Assembly: GCA_002367255.1 (NCBI GenBank)
Contig: DFBD01000076.1
Span: forward strand, 7,946-20,743
DNA from: Rhodobacterales bacterium UBA3089
Lineage (GTDB): Bacteria; Pseudomonadota; Alphaproteobacteria; Rhodobacterales; Rhodobacteraceae
Length of the DNA: 12,798 nucleotides
Direction of reading: 5' to 3'
In this document: piece by piece, positions 1 through 6,931 of the stretch
Layout: every line of letters starts with the position of its first letter
How positions within the stretch are numbered: position 1 is the first letter of the stretch
Made by a program: the position numbers and the translations under genes
The notes under the pieces: model-generated
Database searches by the model: none
Seen by the model: the letters and a program-made list of their open reading frames with translations, nothing else
Told to the model about the DNA's origin: nothing

Positions 1-29
1 AACTAAAATGTTTATCCAGGAGAAGCCAT

Positions 30-350
30 ATGGCAACCGTAAAAGTTACAGACGCGACATTCGAAGCCGAAGTTGTGAATTCCGATACCCCCGTAATCGT
101 AGATTTCTGGGCGGAATGGTGCGGCCCATGTAAGCAGATCGGGCCAGCTCTGGAAGAACTGTCCGATGAATATGAAGGCAAAATCAAGATCGCCAAAGTG
201 AATGTTGACGAAAATCCCGGCACTCCGAGCCAGATGGGCGTTCGCGGTATTCCGGCATTGTTCATGTTCAGTGGCGGCAAAGTTGTCTCGAACAAAATCG
301 GTGCGGCGCCTAAAGCCAATTTGAAAAGCTGGATCGACGAAAATATCTGA
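30..350 (+). CDS. trxA: Thioredoxin (TrxA)
   Basis: This is a 106-residue cytoplasmic thioredoxin, a general protein disulfide reductase that is itself reduced by thioredoxin reductase and serves enzymes such as ribonucleotide reductase and peroxiredoxins. The active site WCGPC is visible, with redox cysteines C31 and C34, and the conserved cis-proline sits in GIPAL at P75. The length matches the single-domain family. An AGGAGAA ribosome-binding site at 18-24 fixes the ATG at 30. The gene's promoter lies outside the window. A strong terminator follows, so trxA is probably the last gene of its unit. In Rhodobacterales trxA commonly follows addA, but that cannot be checked here. Confidence 0.98.
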   Translation: MATVKVTDATFEAEVVNSDTPVIVDFWAEWCGPCKQIGPALEELSDEYEGKIKIAKVNVDENPGTPSQMGVRGIPALFMFSGGKVVSNKIGAAPKANLKSWIDENI

Positions 351-371
351 TTAGATTTCCGTAGATTTTAG

Positions 372-401
372 AAAAGGGTCGCGATGTTCGCGGCCCTTTT
401 T
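372..401 (+). terminator. Intrinsic terminator after trxA
   Basis: A 13-base arm (372-384, AAAAGGGTCGCGA) pairs with 388-400 (TCGCGGCCCTTTT) around a three-base loop TGT. There is one T-G wobble, and the stem runs into a T tract. It lies 22 bases after the trxA stop and separates trxA from the following operon. On the opposite strand the A/T arms would also allow bidirectional termination. Confidence 0.93.
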
Positions 402-465
402 CGTTTCTGGGGTTTCGCAGTTGGAATTTCTATGATCGAGTAACACCATAGGGCATATTTGTTTC

Positions 466-469
466 GAGG
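466..469 (+). promoter_or_regulatory. Ribosome-binding site deciding the start of the TPP enzyme
   Basis: GAGG ends seven bases before the ATG at 477. An in-frame TTG at 459 lies upstream of this site and would not be served by it, so 477 is preferred. The 75 bases between the trxA terminator and this site must hold the operon promoter. A TATGAT at 431-436 resembles a -10 box, but I see no good -35 partner. Confidence 0.6.
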
Positions 470-476
470 CGATAGT

Positions 477-2150
477 ATGAGCAGCAATCTTAAAACTGGT
501 GGCCAACTTTTGGTCGAATGTTTGCAAGCGCAAGGCGTGACGCGGGCGTTCGGTGTGCCGGGCGAAAGCTATCTGGCGGTACTCGACGCGTTGCATGATG
601 TGCCGGAAATCCAGCTAATCGGCAACCGGAATGAGGGCGGTGCTGCCTATATGGCCGCCGCGCACGGGCAGCTTACCGGTCAGCCGGGGATATGTTTTGT
701 GACACGCGGGCCGGGGGCAACGAATGCTTCTATCGGTGTGCATACGGCGATGCAGGGCTCCACGCCGATGATCCTTTTCGTGGGGCAGGTCGGTACCGAC
801 ATGAAAGGTCGCGAGGCGTTTCAGGAGATTGACTACAAAGCGTATTTTGGGACGGTTGCGAAATGGGTGGCCGAGATCGACGATGTGAGCCGCATCCCCG
901 AGATCATGGCGCGGGCCTTTGCAACGTCGCAGTCCGGAAGACCCGGTCCGGTGGTTGTTGCACTGCCCGAAGATGTACTGACCGATTTCACCAATGCGAG
1001 TCCCGGACCGAAGGTGATGGTGCCGGAGGCCTCGGCTGGCGCCTCGGCGGTTGCGGGTATTCGGGAAGTTCTTGAAAGGGCCAAGAGGCCGTTGGTCATC
1101 GTCGGGGGCGGCGGTTGGAATGCCGCGGGGCGTGCGGCGTTCAAGACGTTTGTCGAGGCAAACCATTTGCCTGTGGCCTGCGCGTTTCGGTTTCAGGATA
1201 TACTGGATAATAACTCGCCAAGTTACATCGGTGATGCGGGGCTGGGCAAATCGCCTGCAATGCTGAAAGCCTTGAACGAGGCGGATGTGATCTTTGCGGC
1301 GAACATTCGGTTTGGCGAAAATACGACTGACGGGTATGCGCTTTTTGACGTGCCAAACATGAAGGCAACGCTGATCCACAGCCATATTTCCGATGATGAG
1401 TTGAACAAGATTTACACAGCGGATTTACCCGTGCATGCAGGGCCGAACGAGCTGTTCGCGGCACTGAACGACACAGTTATTGATGCCCCTTGGGCGAAGA
1501 ATACCGCGCAGGCACGAGTGGATTTTCTTACTTCTATCGAAATTCCGGCGCAGCCCGGTGGCGTGGATATGGGGGCTATCATTCGCTTCCTTCAGGCCGA
1601 TTTGCCGGACGATGCGATTCTGACGAATGGCGCGGGTAATTTCGCTATTTGGCACAACAAGTTTTTCCTTTATGGCGACAAAGCGCGGTTACTTGCCCCT
1701 CAATCCGGTGCGATGGGTTACGGCTTGCCAGCCGCGATTGCCGCCAAAGCCGAACATCCTGACCGTATGGTCGTTTGCATCGCTGGTGACGGGGATTTTC
1801 AGATGAATTGCCAAGAACTGGGTGCCGCGATGCAACACGGCATTGCGCCGATTGTGTTGATTGTGAACAACGGCACCTATGGCACGATCCGTATGCATCA
1901 GGAACAGAATTATCCGGAACGGGTCAGCTTTACCGATATCAAAAACCCCGACTTTGTGGCATTGGCGAAGGCCTATGATTTCCACGCCGAAAAAGTTACG
2001 GATACCGAACAGTTTTTCGATGCTTTCGTGCGGGCTAAACAATCCAAAACCGGCGCAGTGCTCGAGCTGATCGTTAGCGCCGAATCTCTTACCCCTCGTG
2101 CGACGCTTTCGGATTTACGCACGCAAGGGTTAGCTAAACAGGAGGCCTAA
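477..2150 (+). CDS. Thiamine pyrophosphate-binding enzyme, acetolactate synthase-like
   Basis: This 557-residue protein has the three-domain layout of the acetolactate synthase/pyruvate oxidase superfamily. These enzymes use thiamine diphosphate to decarboxylate or ligate 2-oxo acids in the cytoplasm. The N-terminal pyrimidine-binding domain holds the activating glutamate E53 in NRNEGGAAYMA and the loop TRGPGATN. The central domain is around residues 190-330. The C-terminal pyrophosphate domain holds GDG at 437-439 and the asparagines N464-N465, which bind Mg2+ and diphosphate. It differs from housekeeping IlvB in the motif around the glutamate, and no ilvN small subunit follows. It is the first gene of the apparent operon, one base ahead of the SDR gene. 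Acetolactate synthase, a decarboxylase or another ligase are all possible; the substrate is unknown. Confidence 0.9.
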   Translation: MSSNLKTGGQLLVECLQAQGVTRAFGVPGESYLAVLDALHDVPEIQLIGNRNEGGAAYMAAAHGQLTGQPGICFVTRGPGATNASIGVHTAMQGSTPMILFVGQVGTDMKGREAFQEIDYKAYFGTVAKWVAEIDDVSRIPEIMARAFATSQSGRPGPVVVALPEDVLTDFTNASPGPKVMVPEASAGASAVAGIREVLERAKRPLVIVGGGGWNAAGRAAFKTFVEANHLPVACAFRFQDILDNNSPSYIGDAGLGKSPAMLKALNEADVIFAANIRFGENTTDGYALFDVPNMKATLIHSHISDDELNKIYTADLPVHAGPNELFAALNDTVIDAPWAKNTAQARVDFLTSIEIPAQPGGVDMGAIIRFLQADLPDDAILTNGAGNFAIWHNKFFLYGDKARLLAPQSGAMGYGLPAAIAAKAEHPDRMVVCIAGDGDFQMNCQELGAAMQHGIAPIVLIVNNGTYGTIRMHQEQNYPERVSFTDIKNPDFVALAKAYDFHAEKVTDTEQFFDAFVRAKQSKTGAVLELIVSAESLTPRATLSDLRTQGLAKQEA

Positions 2151-2151
2151 A

Positions 2152-2973
2152 ATGGCTGAATTTAATCGTATTCTCATCACTGGTGCGGCGGGCAGCCTTG
2201 GTACACATCTGCGCCATGGTTTGAAACATCTGACCACGCATATGCGCCTGGTGGACCGTGTGGACATGGGCGAGGCTGCCGAGGGCGAGGAGCTGATCGT
2301 CATGGACCTGTCTGACCGCGAGGCCGCGTTGGAAATCACCAAAGACGTGGATATCATCATCCATTTCGCCGGTGTCCCGCGCGAGCAGAGCTTTGATGAA
2401 ATTATGACCGACACTATCCCCGCCGCTTATCACATGTATGAAGGCGCGCGGCTGTATGGGGCGAAGCGGGTGGTCTACGCCAGTTCGATCCACGCGGTTG
2501 GGTTTAGCGAAGTTGACAGCGTGCCTGACACCGAAAGCCGCCATCGCCCCGATACGTTCTATGGCATGACCAAGTGCTTTATCGAAGACCTCGGGTCGTT
2601 GTATTGGGACAAGTGGGGGATTGAATCGGTGAACCTGCGGATTTGTTCGTGCTTCCCGGAACCTGCCGACCGCCGGATGTTGTGGAGTTGGTTGAGCTTT
2701 GATGATTGTGTGCGCCTGACGGAGGCGGCGATGACCACGCCTCGTGTGGCGTTCTCGGTGATTTATGGCACTTCGGATAACGCGCAACGTGCGGTTTCAA
2801 ATGATCGGGTGACGCATATTGGCTATCGCCCGAAGGACAGCGCTGATGGGTATGCGGAAAACATTCTGGCCACCACGGAACGGCAAGACCCGAACGCCCG
2901 CGTGGCGCGTGTGGTAGGCGGTTGGTTTACGAACCATCCGCATCCCGACGATGAACCTGCCGATGAAAGCTGA
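2152..2973 (+). CDS. NAD(P)-dependent oxidoreductase, uronate dehydrogenase-like extended SDR
   Basis: This 273-residue extended short-chain dehydrogenase shows the NAD-binding TGAAGSLG motif (T10-G17), the serines in YASSIHAVG (S111-S112), and the catalytic pair Y137 and K141 in FYGMTKC. The later stretch SCFPEPADRRMLWSW and the following FDDCVRLTEA resemble bacterial uronate dehydrogenase (Udh), which oxidises galacturonate or glucuronate to the aldarolactone with NAD+. Length also matches Udh. An AGGAGG at 2140-2145 sits six bases before the ATG. No isomerase, dehydratase or other uronate gene is nearby, so the real substrate may be a different sugar acid or aldehyde. It overlaps the following flavoprotein gene by 11 bases. 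Confidence 0.9.
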   Translation: MAEFNRILITGAAGSLGTHLRHGLKHLTTHMRLVDRVDMGEAAEGEELIVMDLSDREAALEITKDVDIIIHFAGVPREQSFDEIMTDTIPAAYHMYEGARLYGAKRVVYASSIHAVGFSEVDSVPDTESRHRPDTFYGMTKCFIEDLGSLYWDKWGIESVNLRICSCFPEPADRRMLWSWLSFDDCVRLTEAAMTTPRVAFSVIYGTSDNAQRAVSNDRVTHIGYRPKDSADGYAENILATTERQDPNARVARVVGGWFTNHPHPDDEPADES

Positions 2974-4105
2974 TGTTGTCATATGCGGCGGCGCTGTCAT
3001 GGGCAGCGCGGTTGCATATTTCCTGAAGGAGCTGGGGTTTGACGGTTCGGTTCTGGTGATCGAGCGCGATAGCACTTATGCGCAATCTTCCACGGCACTT
3101 TCAGCCAGCGGTATACGGCAGCAGTTTTCCAGCCCGCTGAATGTGAAAATCAGCCAGTTCGGGGCGGGGTTTATCAAGGGCGCGAAGGATCGTTGGGGCG
3201 TGGATTTGAACTTGCGCGAGAATGGGTATTTGTATCTGGCAAATACGCCTGAGGGCGCACAGGTTCTGCGCGAAAATCATGAGGTACAGGTAGGCGAGGT
3301 CGCGGATACAGTCCTGATGGACCGTGCCACCTTGGCTGAAAAGTTTCCGCATTTGCGGCTGGATGATATTCTGCTTGGCGCCCACGGGCAATCCAATGAG
3401 GGGTGGTTTGACGGTGTCGGGTTGATGCAAGGGTTGCGGACGGGCGGCTATATTCAAGACGAGGTTGTCGGGATTGATTTGGAAAAAGGCAAGGTTTCTA
3501 GCGTCAAGCTGGCCTCGGGGCGCGCGGTGGAATGTGGCGTTTTTGTCAATGCAGCGGGACCGCGCGCGGCACTGGTCGCCGGAATGGCAGGGATAGATAT
3601 TCCGGTGGAACCGCGCAAACGCACGAACTTTCTGTTTGACTGTATGGAGGCACCAGTTGGGGGCCTGCCCTTGATGATTGACCCGACCGGTGTTTGGTGC
3701 CGACCCGAGGGTGGCCATTTCCTGACAGGATGTGTGCCGGCTGATGACCCCTTCGTTGCTTTTGACGATTTCGAACCACGCCATGCGGAATTCGAAGAAA
3801 TCATCTGGCCTGCCCTCGCAGCGCGTTCAAAAAACTTCGAGGCGATCAAACTTATCCGCTTTTGGTCGGGGCATTACGCCTATAATACACTGGACCAGAA
3901 CGCCGTCATTGGCCCGCATCCTGATATCCCGAATTTTCTGTTTGCCAACGGGTTTTCGGGGCATGGGTTGCAGCAGGCTCCGGCGGTTGGGCGGGCTTTG
4001 GCTGAATGGGTTTGCCATGGCGAATACCGTAGCCTTGATTTTTCGCCGCTGGGATATGAACGTATAACCACGAACACCCCCTTGTTGGAGCATTGCATAA
4101 TATGA
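2963..4105 (+). CDS. FAD-dependent oxidoreductase, DAO family, FOXRED1-like
   Basis: This 380-residue flavoprotein (384 if the ATG at 2951 is used) belongs to the D-amino-acid oxidase/glycine oxidase fold, which oxidises amines or 2-hydroxy acids. The N-terminal dinucleotide fold carries GGAVMG, in which alanine replaces the second glycine of GxGxxG. VIERD ends the second strand. Several blocks match human FOXRED1 as I recall it: STxLSxxGIxQQFS, GWFD, VEPRKR, DQNxVxGPHP, FSGHGLQQAP, and a final II. FOXRED1 is a mitochondrial factor needed for complex I assembly, with no established reaction. The helix after LMQGLR looks about six residues short. I chose 2963 because family members start right before this first strand; neither start has a clear ribosome-binding site, so translation is probably coupled to the upstream gene. 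Confidence 0.9.
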   Translation: MKADVVICGGAVMGSAVAYFLKELGFDGSVLVIERDSTYAQSSTALSASGIRQQFSSPLNVKISQFGAGFIKGAKDRWGVDLNLRENGYLYLANTPEGAQVLRENHEVQVGEVADTVLMDRATLAEKFPHLRLDDILLGAHGQSNEGWFDGVGLMQGLRTGGYIQDEVVGIDLEKGKVSSVKLASGRAVECGVFVNAAGPRAALVAGMAGIDIPVEPRKRTNFLFDCMEAPVGGLPLMIDPTGVWCRPEGGHFLTGCVPADDPFVAFDDFEPRHAEFEEIIWPALAARSKNFEAIKLIRFWSGHYAYNTLDQNAVIGPHPDIPNFLFANGFSGHGLQQAPAVGRALAEWVCHGEYRSLDFSPLGYERITTNTPLLEHCII

Positions 4106-4839
4106 ACTGGACCTCCCCGACCCCTAATCGCCTTTATGGTGTCAATGATGTCACGTGGCCGGCTGTTGAGCAGCGTTGCCTTGGGCCTTTTGTGCTTCGA
4201 TTTGGCGGTGGCGGCGGGCAACGGGTCTCGTCCGCATCATTGTGGGATGACCGGTTTAAGGACAGGGATATTGGCGCGGCGGAACAGGCAATGGAGGCCA
4301 TGGACCAGCCATTGTTATTTATGATCCGCGACAACGATCAGGCGTTAGATGCGGCGTTGGAGAAACGCGGGTACTTCGTCAAAGATCCGGTGACGTTGTT
4401 TGCGGGCTCGTCTGCGCGTTTGGCAGAACATGACCCCAAAGGGTTGGCTGTTATCGATGCGTCGGAACCTATGGCCTTGATGGCCGATATTTGGAAATCT
4501 GGCGGGATCGATGCCGCTAGATTGGATGTTATGCGCCGCGCAATCGGCCCCAAAGCCTGTTTTCTTGGTCGGGCGGATGATCAGCCCGCCGGGGTCGCTT
4601 ATGCCGCTTGCGATAAGGATATCGCCATGCTGCATGCACTGGAAATCTTGCCCGATATGCGCCGCAAGGGGGCGGCATTGCAGATGATGGGCGCGATGGG
4701 GGCGTGGGCGTTGCGCAATGGTGCGACGACCTTCAGCCTTGTTGTGCTAACTAAAAATGACGCTGCGTGTGGGCTTTACGAGAAGCTCGGGATGGTCAAG
4801 ATTGGCCAGTATCATTATCGCAAAAAGGAATCCTCATGA
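4102..4839 (+). CDS. GNAT family N-acetyltransferase
   Basis: This 245-residue protein probably transfers an acyl group from acetyl-CoA to an amine. The C-terminal half is a typical GNAT domain: the acetyl-CoA pyrophosphate loop RRKGAA (187-192) follows the strand ending in EILPDM, and NDAACGLYEKLGM (219-231) is the usual motif B. The N-terminal half is longer than in minimal GNATs and looks like a degenerate partner half, with a DxALEKRGY segment. The ATG at 4102 overlaps the previous stop as ATGA, and GGAG lies at 4087-4090, which favours it over the TTG at 4093. Position in the operon suggests it modifies a pathway intermediate or an enzyme, but the substrate is unknown. Confidence 0.88.
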   Translation: MNWTSPTPNRLYGVNDVTWPAVEQRCLGPFVLRFGGGGGQRVSSASLWDDRFKDRDIGAAEQAMEAMDQPLLFMIRDNDQALDAALEKRGYFVKDPVTLFAGSSARLAEHDPKGLAVIDASEPMALMADIWKSGGIDAARLDVMRRAIGPKACFLGRADDQPAGVAYAACDKDIAMLHALEILPDMRRKGAALQMMGAMGAWALRNGATTFSLVVLTKNDAACGLYEKLGMVKIGQYHYRKKESS

Positions 4840-5402
4840 CCGATCTACCAACCGCCCTGAACCTGCCCGTCGTTGACCCGCTGCCCGAAGGCACGGCGAA
4901 ATTCTTCCGCATATGCGAGGAAAAATTGGGATTGGTACCCAATGTACTGGTTTCCTATGCCCATAACATCGATAAGCTGAACGCTTTTTCGGGGATGTAT
5001 AACGACCTGATGCTAGGCGATTCCGGACTGTCAAAACTGGAACGCGAGATGATTGCAGTTGCTGTTTCCTCTGTTAACCGGTGTTTCTATTGCCTGACCG
5101 CCCACGGCGCGGCGGTGCGCGAATTGTCAGGTATGCCGGAACTGGGCGAGGCCTTGGTGATGAACTATCGTGCTGCTAATTTGGATGCACGCCAACGCGC
5201 GATGCTGGATTTTGCGGTGTTAATGACCGAGGCCAGCTACCGGATAGAGGAAAGCGACCGCCAGGTTTTGCGCGATGCGGGGTTCAGCGATGCGGATATT
5301 TGGGACATCGCGGCGGTGGCGAGTTTCTATAATATGTCCAATCGCATGTCCTCGGCTATTGCGATGGAGCCTAATCCTGAATACCACGGGCAGGCACGGT
5401 AA
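4836..5402 (+). CDS. Peroxidase-related protein, AhpD/carboxymuconolactone decarboxylase family
   Basis: This 188-residue, probably all-helical protein carries the redox motif C83-F-Y-C86 with H90, inside NRCFYCLTAH. That is the AhpD-type active site that supports thiol-dependent peroxidase or reductase activity. Its length and the N-terminal LPEGTAKFF segment suit the uncharacterised peroxidase-related subfamily rather than true AhpD. The ATG at 4836 forms an ATGA overlap with the GNAT stop and has AAGGA at 4825-4829, six bases upstream. The reading frame stays open upstream to 4767, but that part overlaps the GNAT gene and is not needed. It may remove peroxide made by the flavoprotein two genes upstream; this is inference. 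Confidence 0.92.
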   Translation: MTDLPTALNLPVVDPLPEGTAKFFRICEEKLGLVPNVLVSYAHNIDKLNAFSGMYNDLMLGDSGLSKLEREMIAVAVSSVNRCFYCLTAHGAAVRELSGMPELGEALVMNYRAANLDARQRAMLDFAVLMTEASYRIEESDRQVLRDAGFSDADIWDIAAVASFYNMSNRMSSAIAMEPNPEYHGQAR

Positions 5403-5417
5403 AAAGAGAGGCGCATC

Positions 5418-6137
5418 ATGGCGGTCGTCACAGCTACGGGAGTCGAGGTTCGCGTGGGCAACAAGCGGTTGTTGCACGACGTTGACCTGCGGATTGAAGC
5501 TGGTGAAATCGTTACCGTGATAGGCCCGAACGGAGCGGGGAAGTCCACGTTGCTGAAGGCTATAATCGGGGCGATGCCGATTAGTGCAGGGCGGATTGAT
5601 AAGCGTCCGGGTTTGCGGATTGGCTATACGCCGCAAAAAATCCATCTGGAAAAAACGATGCCAATTACGGTGGCGCGGTTTTTGGCATTAGCGGGGCGGT
5701 TACCCAAGGGTGCGCGGGCGGATGTTTTGGATAAGACTGATGTAAGTGATTTGCGTGATGCGCAAATGGCGGACCTTTCGGGTGGTGAACTCCAACGGGT
5801 GCTGTTGGCTCGTGCATTGTTGTGCAAACCAGATTTGTTGATTCTAGATGAACCTACGCAAGGGTTGGACCAACCTGCCGAAGCGCGGTTTTATCGCCTG
5901 TTGGCCGAGGTTTGCAAAGAAACCGGTGCGGCGGTGTTGATGGTCAGCCATGATCTTCACGTCGTGATGGCGCAGTCGGATCAGGTGGTTTGCCTGAACG
6001 GTCATGTGTGCTGTTCCGGCGCACCGGCGCATGTCTCGGCTGACCCGAGCTACAAGGAACTGTTCGGCGCACGCGCAGAACTGGCGCTTTACGAACATCA
6101 CCACGACCACTCGCACGAAGGGCATTCACATGATTGA
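5418..6137 (+). CDS. znuC: Zinc ABC transporter ATP-binding protein ZnuC
   Basis: This 239-residue ATPase would drive high-affinity zinc import with the ZnuB permease and a periplasmic ZnuA. It has Walker A GPNGAGKST (36-44), Q-loop Q73, signature LSGGE (120-124), Walker B LLILDE (140-145) with catalytic E145, the D-loop in QGLD, and switch histidine H178. The C-terminus is a His-rich tail with seven histidines between 227 and 238, which points to zinc rather than manganese or iron. A GAGG at 5408-5411 serves the ATG, only 15 bases after the peroxidase-related gene. Neither znuA nor zur lies next to it, and the short gap has no room for a Zur-controlled promoter. Confidence 0.93.
   Translation: MAVVTATGVEVRVGNKRLLHDVDLRIEAGEIVTVIGPNGAGKSTLLKAIIGAMPISAGRIDKRPGLRIGYTPQKIHLEKTMPITVARFLALAGRLPKGARADVLDKTDVSDLRDAQMADLSGGELQRVLLARALLCKPDLLILDEPTQGLDQPAEARFYRLLAEVCKETGAAVLMVSHDLHVVMAQSDQVVCLNGHVCCSGAPAHVSADPSYKELFGARAELALYEHHHDHSHEGHSHD
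6118..6122 (+). promoter_or_regulatory. Ribosome-binding site of znuB inside the znuC His tail
   Basis: AAGGG lies seven bases before the znuB ATG at 6130 and is encoded by the Glu-Gly codons inside the His-rich tail of ZnuC. It decides the znuB start, because the open frame extends far upstream into znuC. Confidence 0.7.
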
Positions 6138-6921
6138 TGATTTCCTTTTGCGCGCCCTGATCGCGGGGGTGGTGATCGCACTGGCGGCGGCCCCGCTAGG
6201 GTGTTTGGTCGTTTGGCGGCGTATGGCATATTTTGGCGATGCAACGGGGCACGCAGGCCTGCTGGGGGTGGCACTTGGCCTCGCGCTTGGTTTGCCGATG
6301 ACGCTGGGTGTGGCGATGCTGGCAGGCGCGATGGCGCTGGTGGTTACCTATATGATGCAGCGTGGCGATTATGCCGTGGATACGGTGCTGGGGGTTTTTG
6401 CGCACTCGGCACTGGCGATCGGGTTGGTTGCGGCCTCTCTTCTGCCGGGGGTTCGACTTAATCTGATGGATACATTGCTGGGCGATATCCTGTCCGTTTC
6501 GTGGGCTGATATTGCCATGATTTCGTTGGGTTCTGCGGCCATTCTGGGCGTCATGGCATGGCGCTGGCGCAGTCTGTTGAATGGCACGCTAAGCCCCGAG
6601 TTGCTGGTGGCCGAGGGGGGCTCGCTAATGTGGGACCGTTTGATTTTCACCTTAACATTGGCCCTGTTCGTCGCCTTGGCAATGAAGCTGGTCGGGGTGC
6701 TATTGATCACCGCGATGCTGATTTTGCCAGCGGCAGCGGCGCGACCCCTGGCGCGCTCACCTGAACAAATGGCTGTGTTTGCCGGTGTCATCGGTGTGGC
6801 CGCTGTGGCTGCGGGGCTTGGGTTTAGCTGGGTCACGGATGCCCCTGCCGGCCCGTCTATTGTTGTTATGTCGAGTGTCGCTTTCATTCTATCGAACCTC
6901 GTAAAGTCACTCAAAAACTAG
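6130..6921 (+). CDS. znuB: Zinc ABC transporter permease ZnuB
   Basis: This 263-residue, very hydrophobic inner-membrane protein belongs to the ABC-3 metal permease family and would form the channel of a zinc importer with ZnuC. Conserved family features are visible: the early WRRMAYFGDATGHAGLLG segment, the DTVLGVFAHSALAIG region, and the late helix LVGVLLITAMLILPAAAAR. I count about seven to eight membrane segments. The start at 6130 overlaps znuC by eight bases and has its own ribosome-binding site, so the two are translationally linked. Family members range from about 260 to 300 residues, so the gene is full length. Only ten bases separate it from the MFS gene. Confidence 0.93.
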   Translation: MIDDFLLRALIAGVVIALAAAPLGCLVVWRRMAYFGDATGHAGLLGVALGLALGLPMTLGVAMLAGAMALVVTYMMQRGDYAVDTVLGVFAHSALAIGLVAASLLPGVRLNLMDTLLGDILSVSWADIAMISLGSAAILGVMAWRWRSLLNGTLSPELLVAEGGSLMWDRLIFTLTLALFVALAMKLVGVLLITAMLILPAAAARPLARSPEQMAVFAGVIGVAAVAAGLGFSWVTDAPAGPSIVVMSSVAFILSNLVKSLKN

Positions 6922-6931
6922 GATTACCCAG

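Noticed and set aside
431..436. TATGAT as -10 box of the operon
   Set aside because: The hexamer is good, but no acceptable -35 box lies 16-18 bases upstream, so I did not list a promoter.
615..1385. 256-codon open frame on the - strand
   Set aside because: It lies entirely within the TPP enzyme gene, and its Arg/His-rich product is typical of antisense frames in GC-rich genes.
2134..2787. 217-codon open frame on the - strand
   Set aside because: It is a shadow of the SDR gene, with no ribosome-binding site and no recognisable domain.
6004..6129. N-terminal extension of znuB
   Set aside because: The extra residues are just another frame of znuC. The family N-terminus and the ribosome-binding site place the start at 6130.
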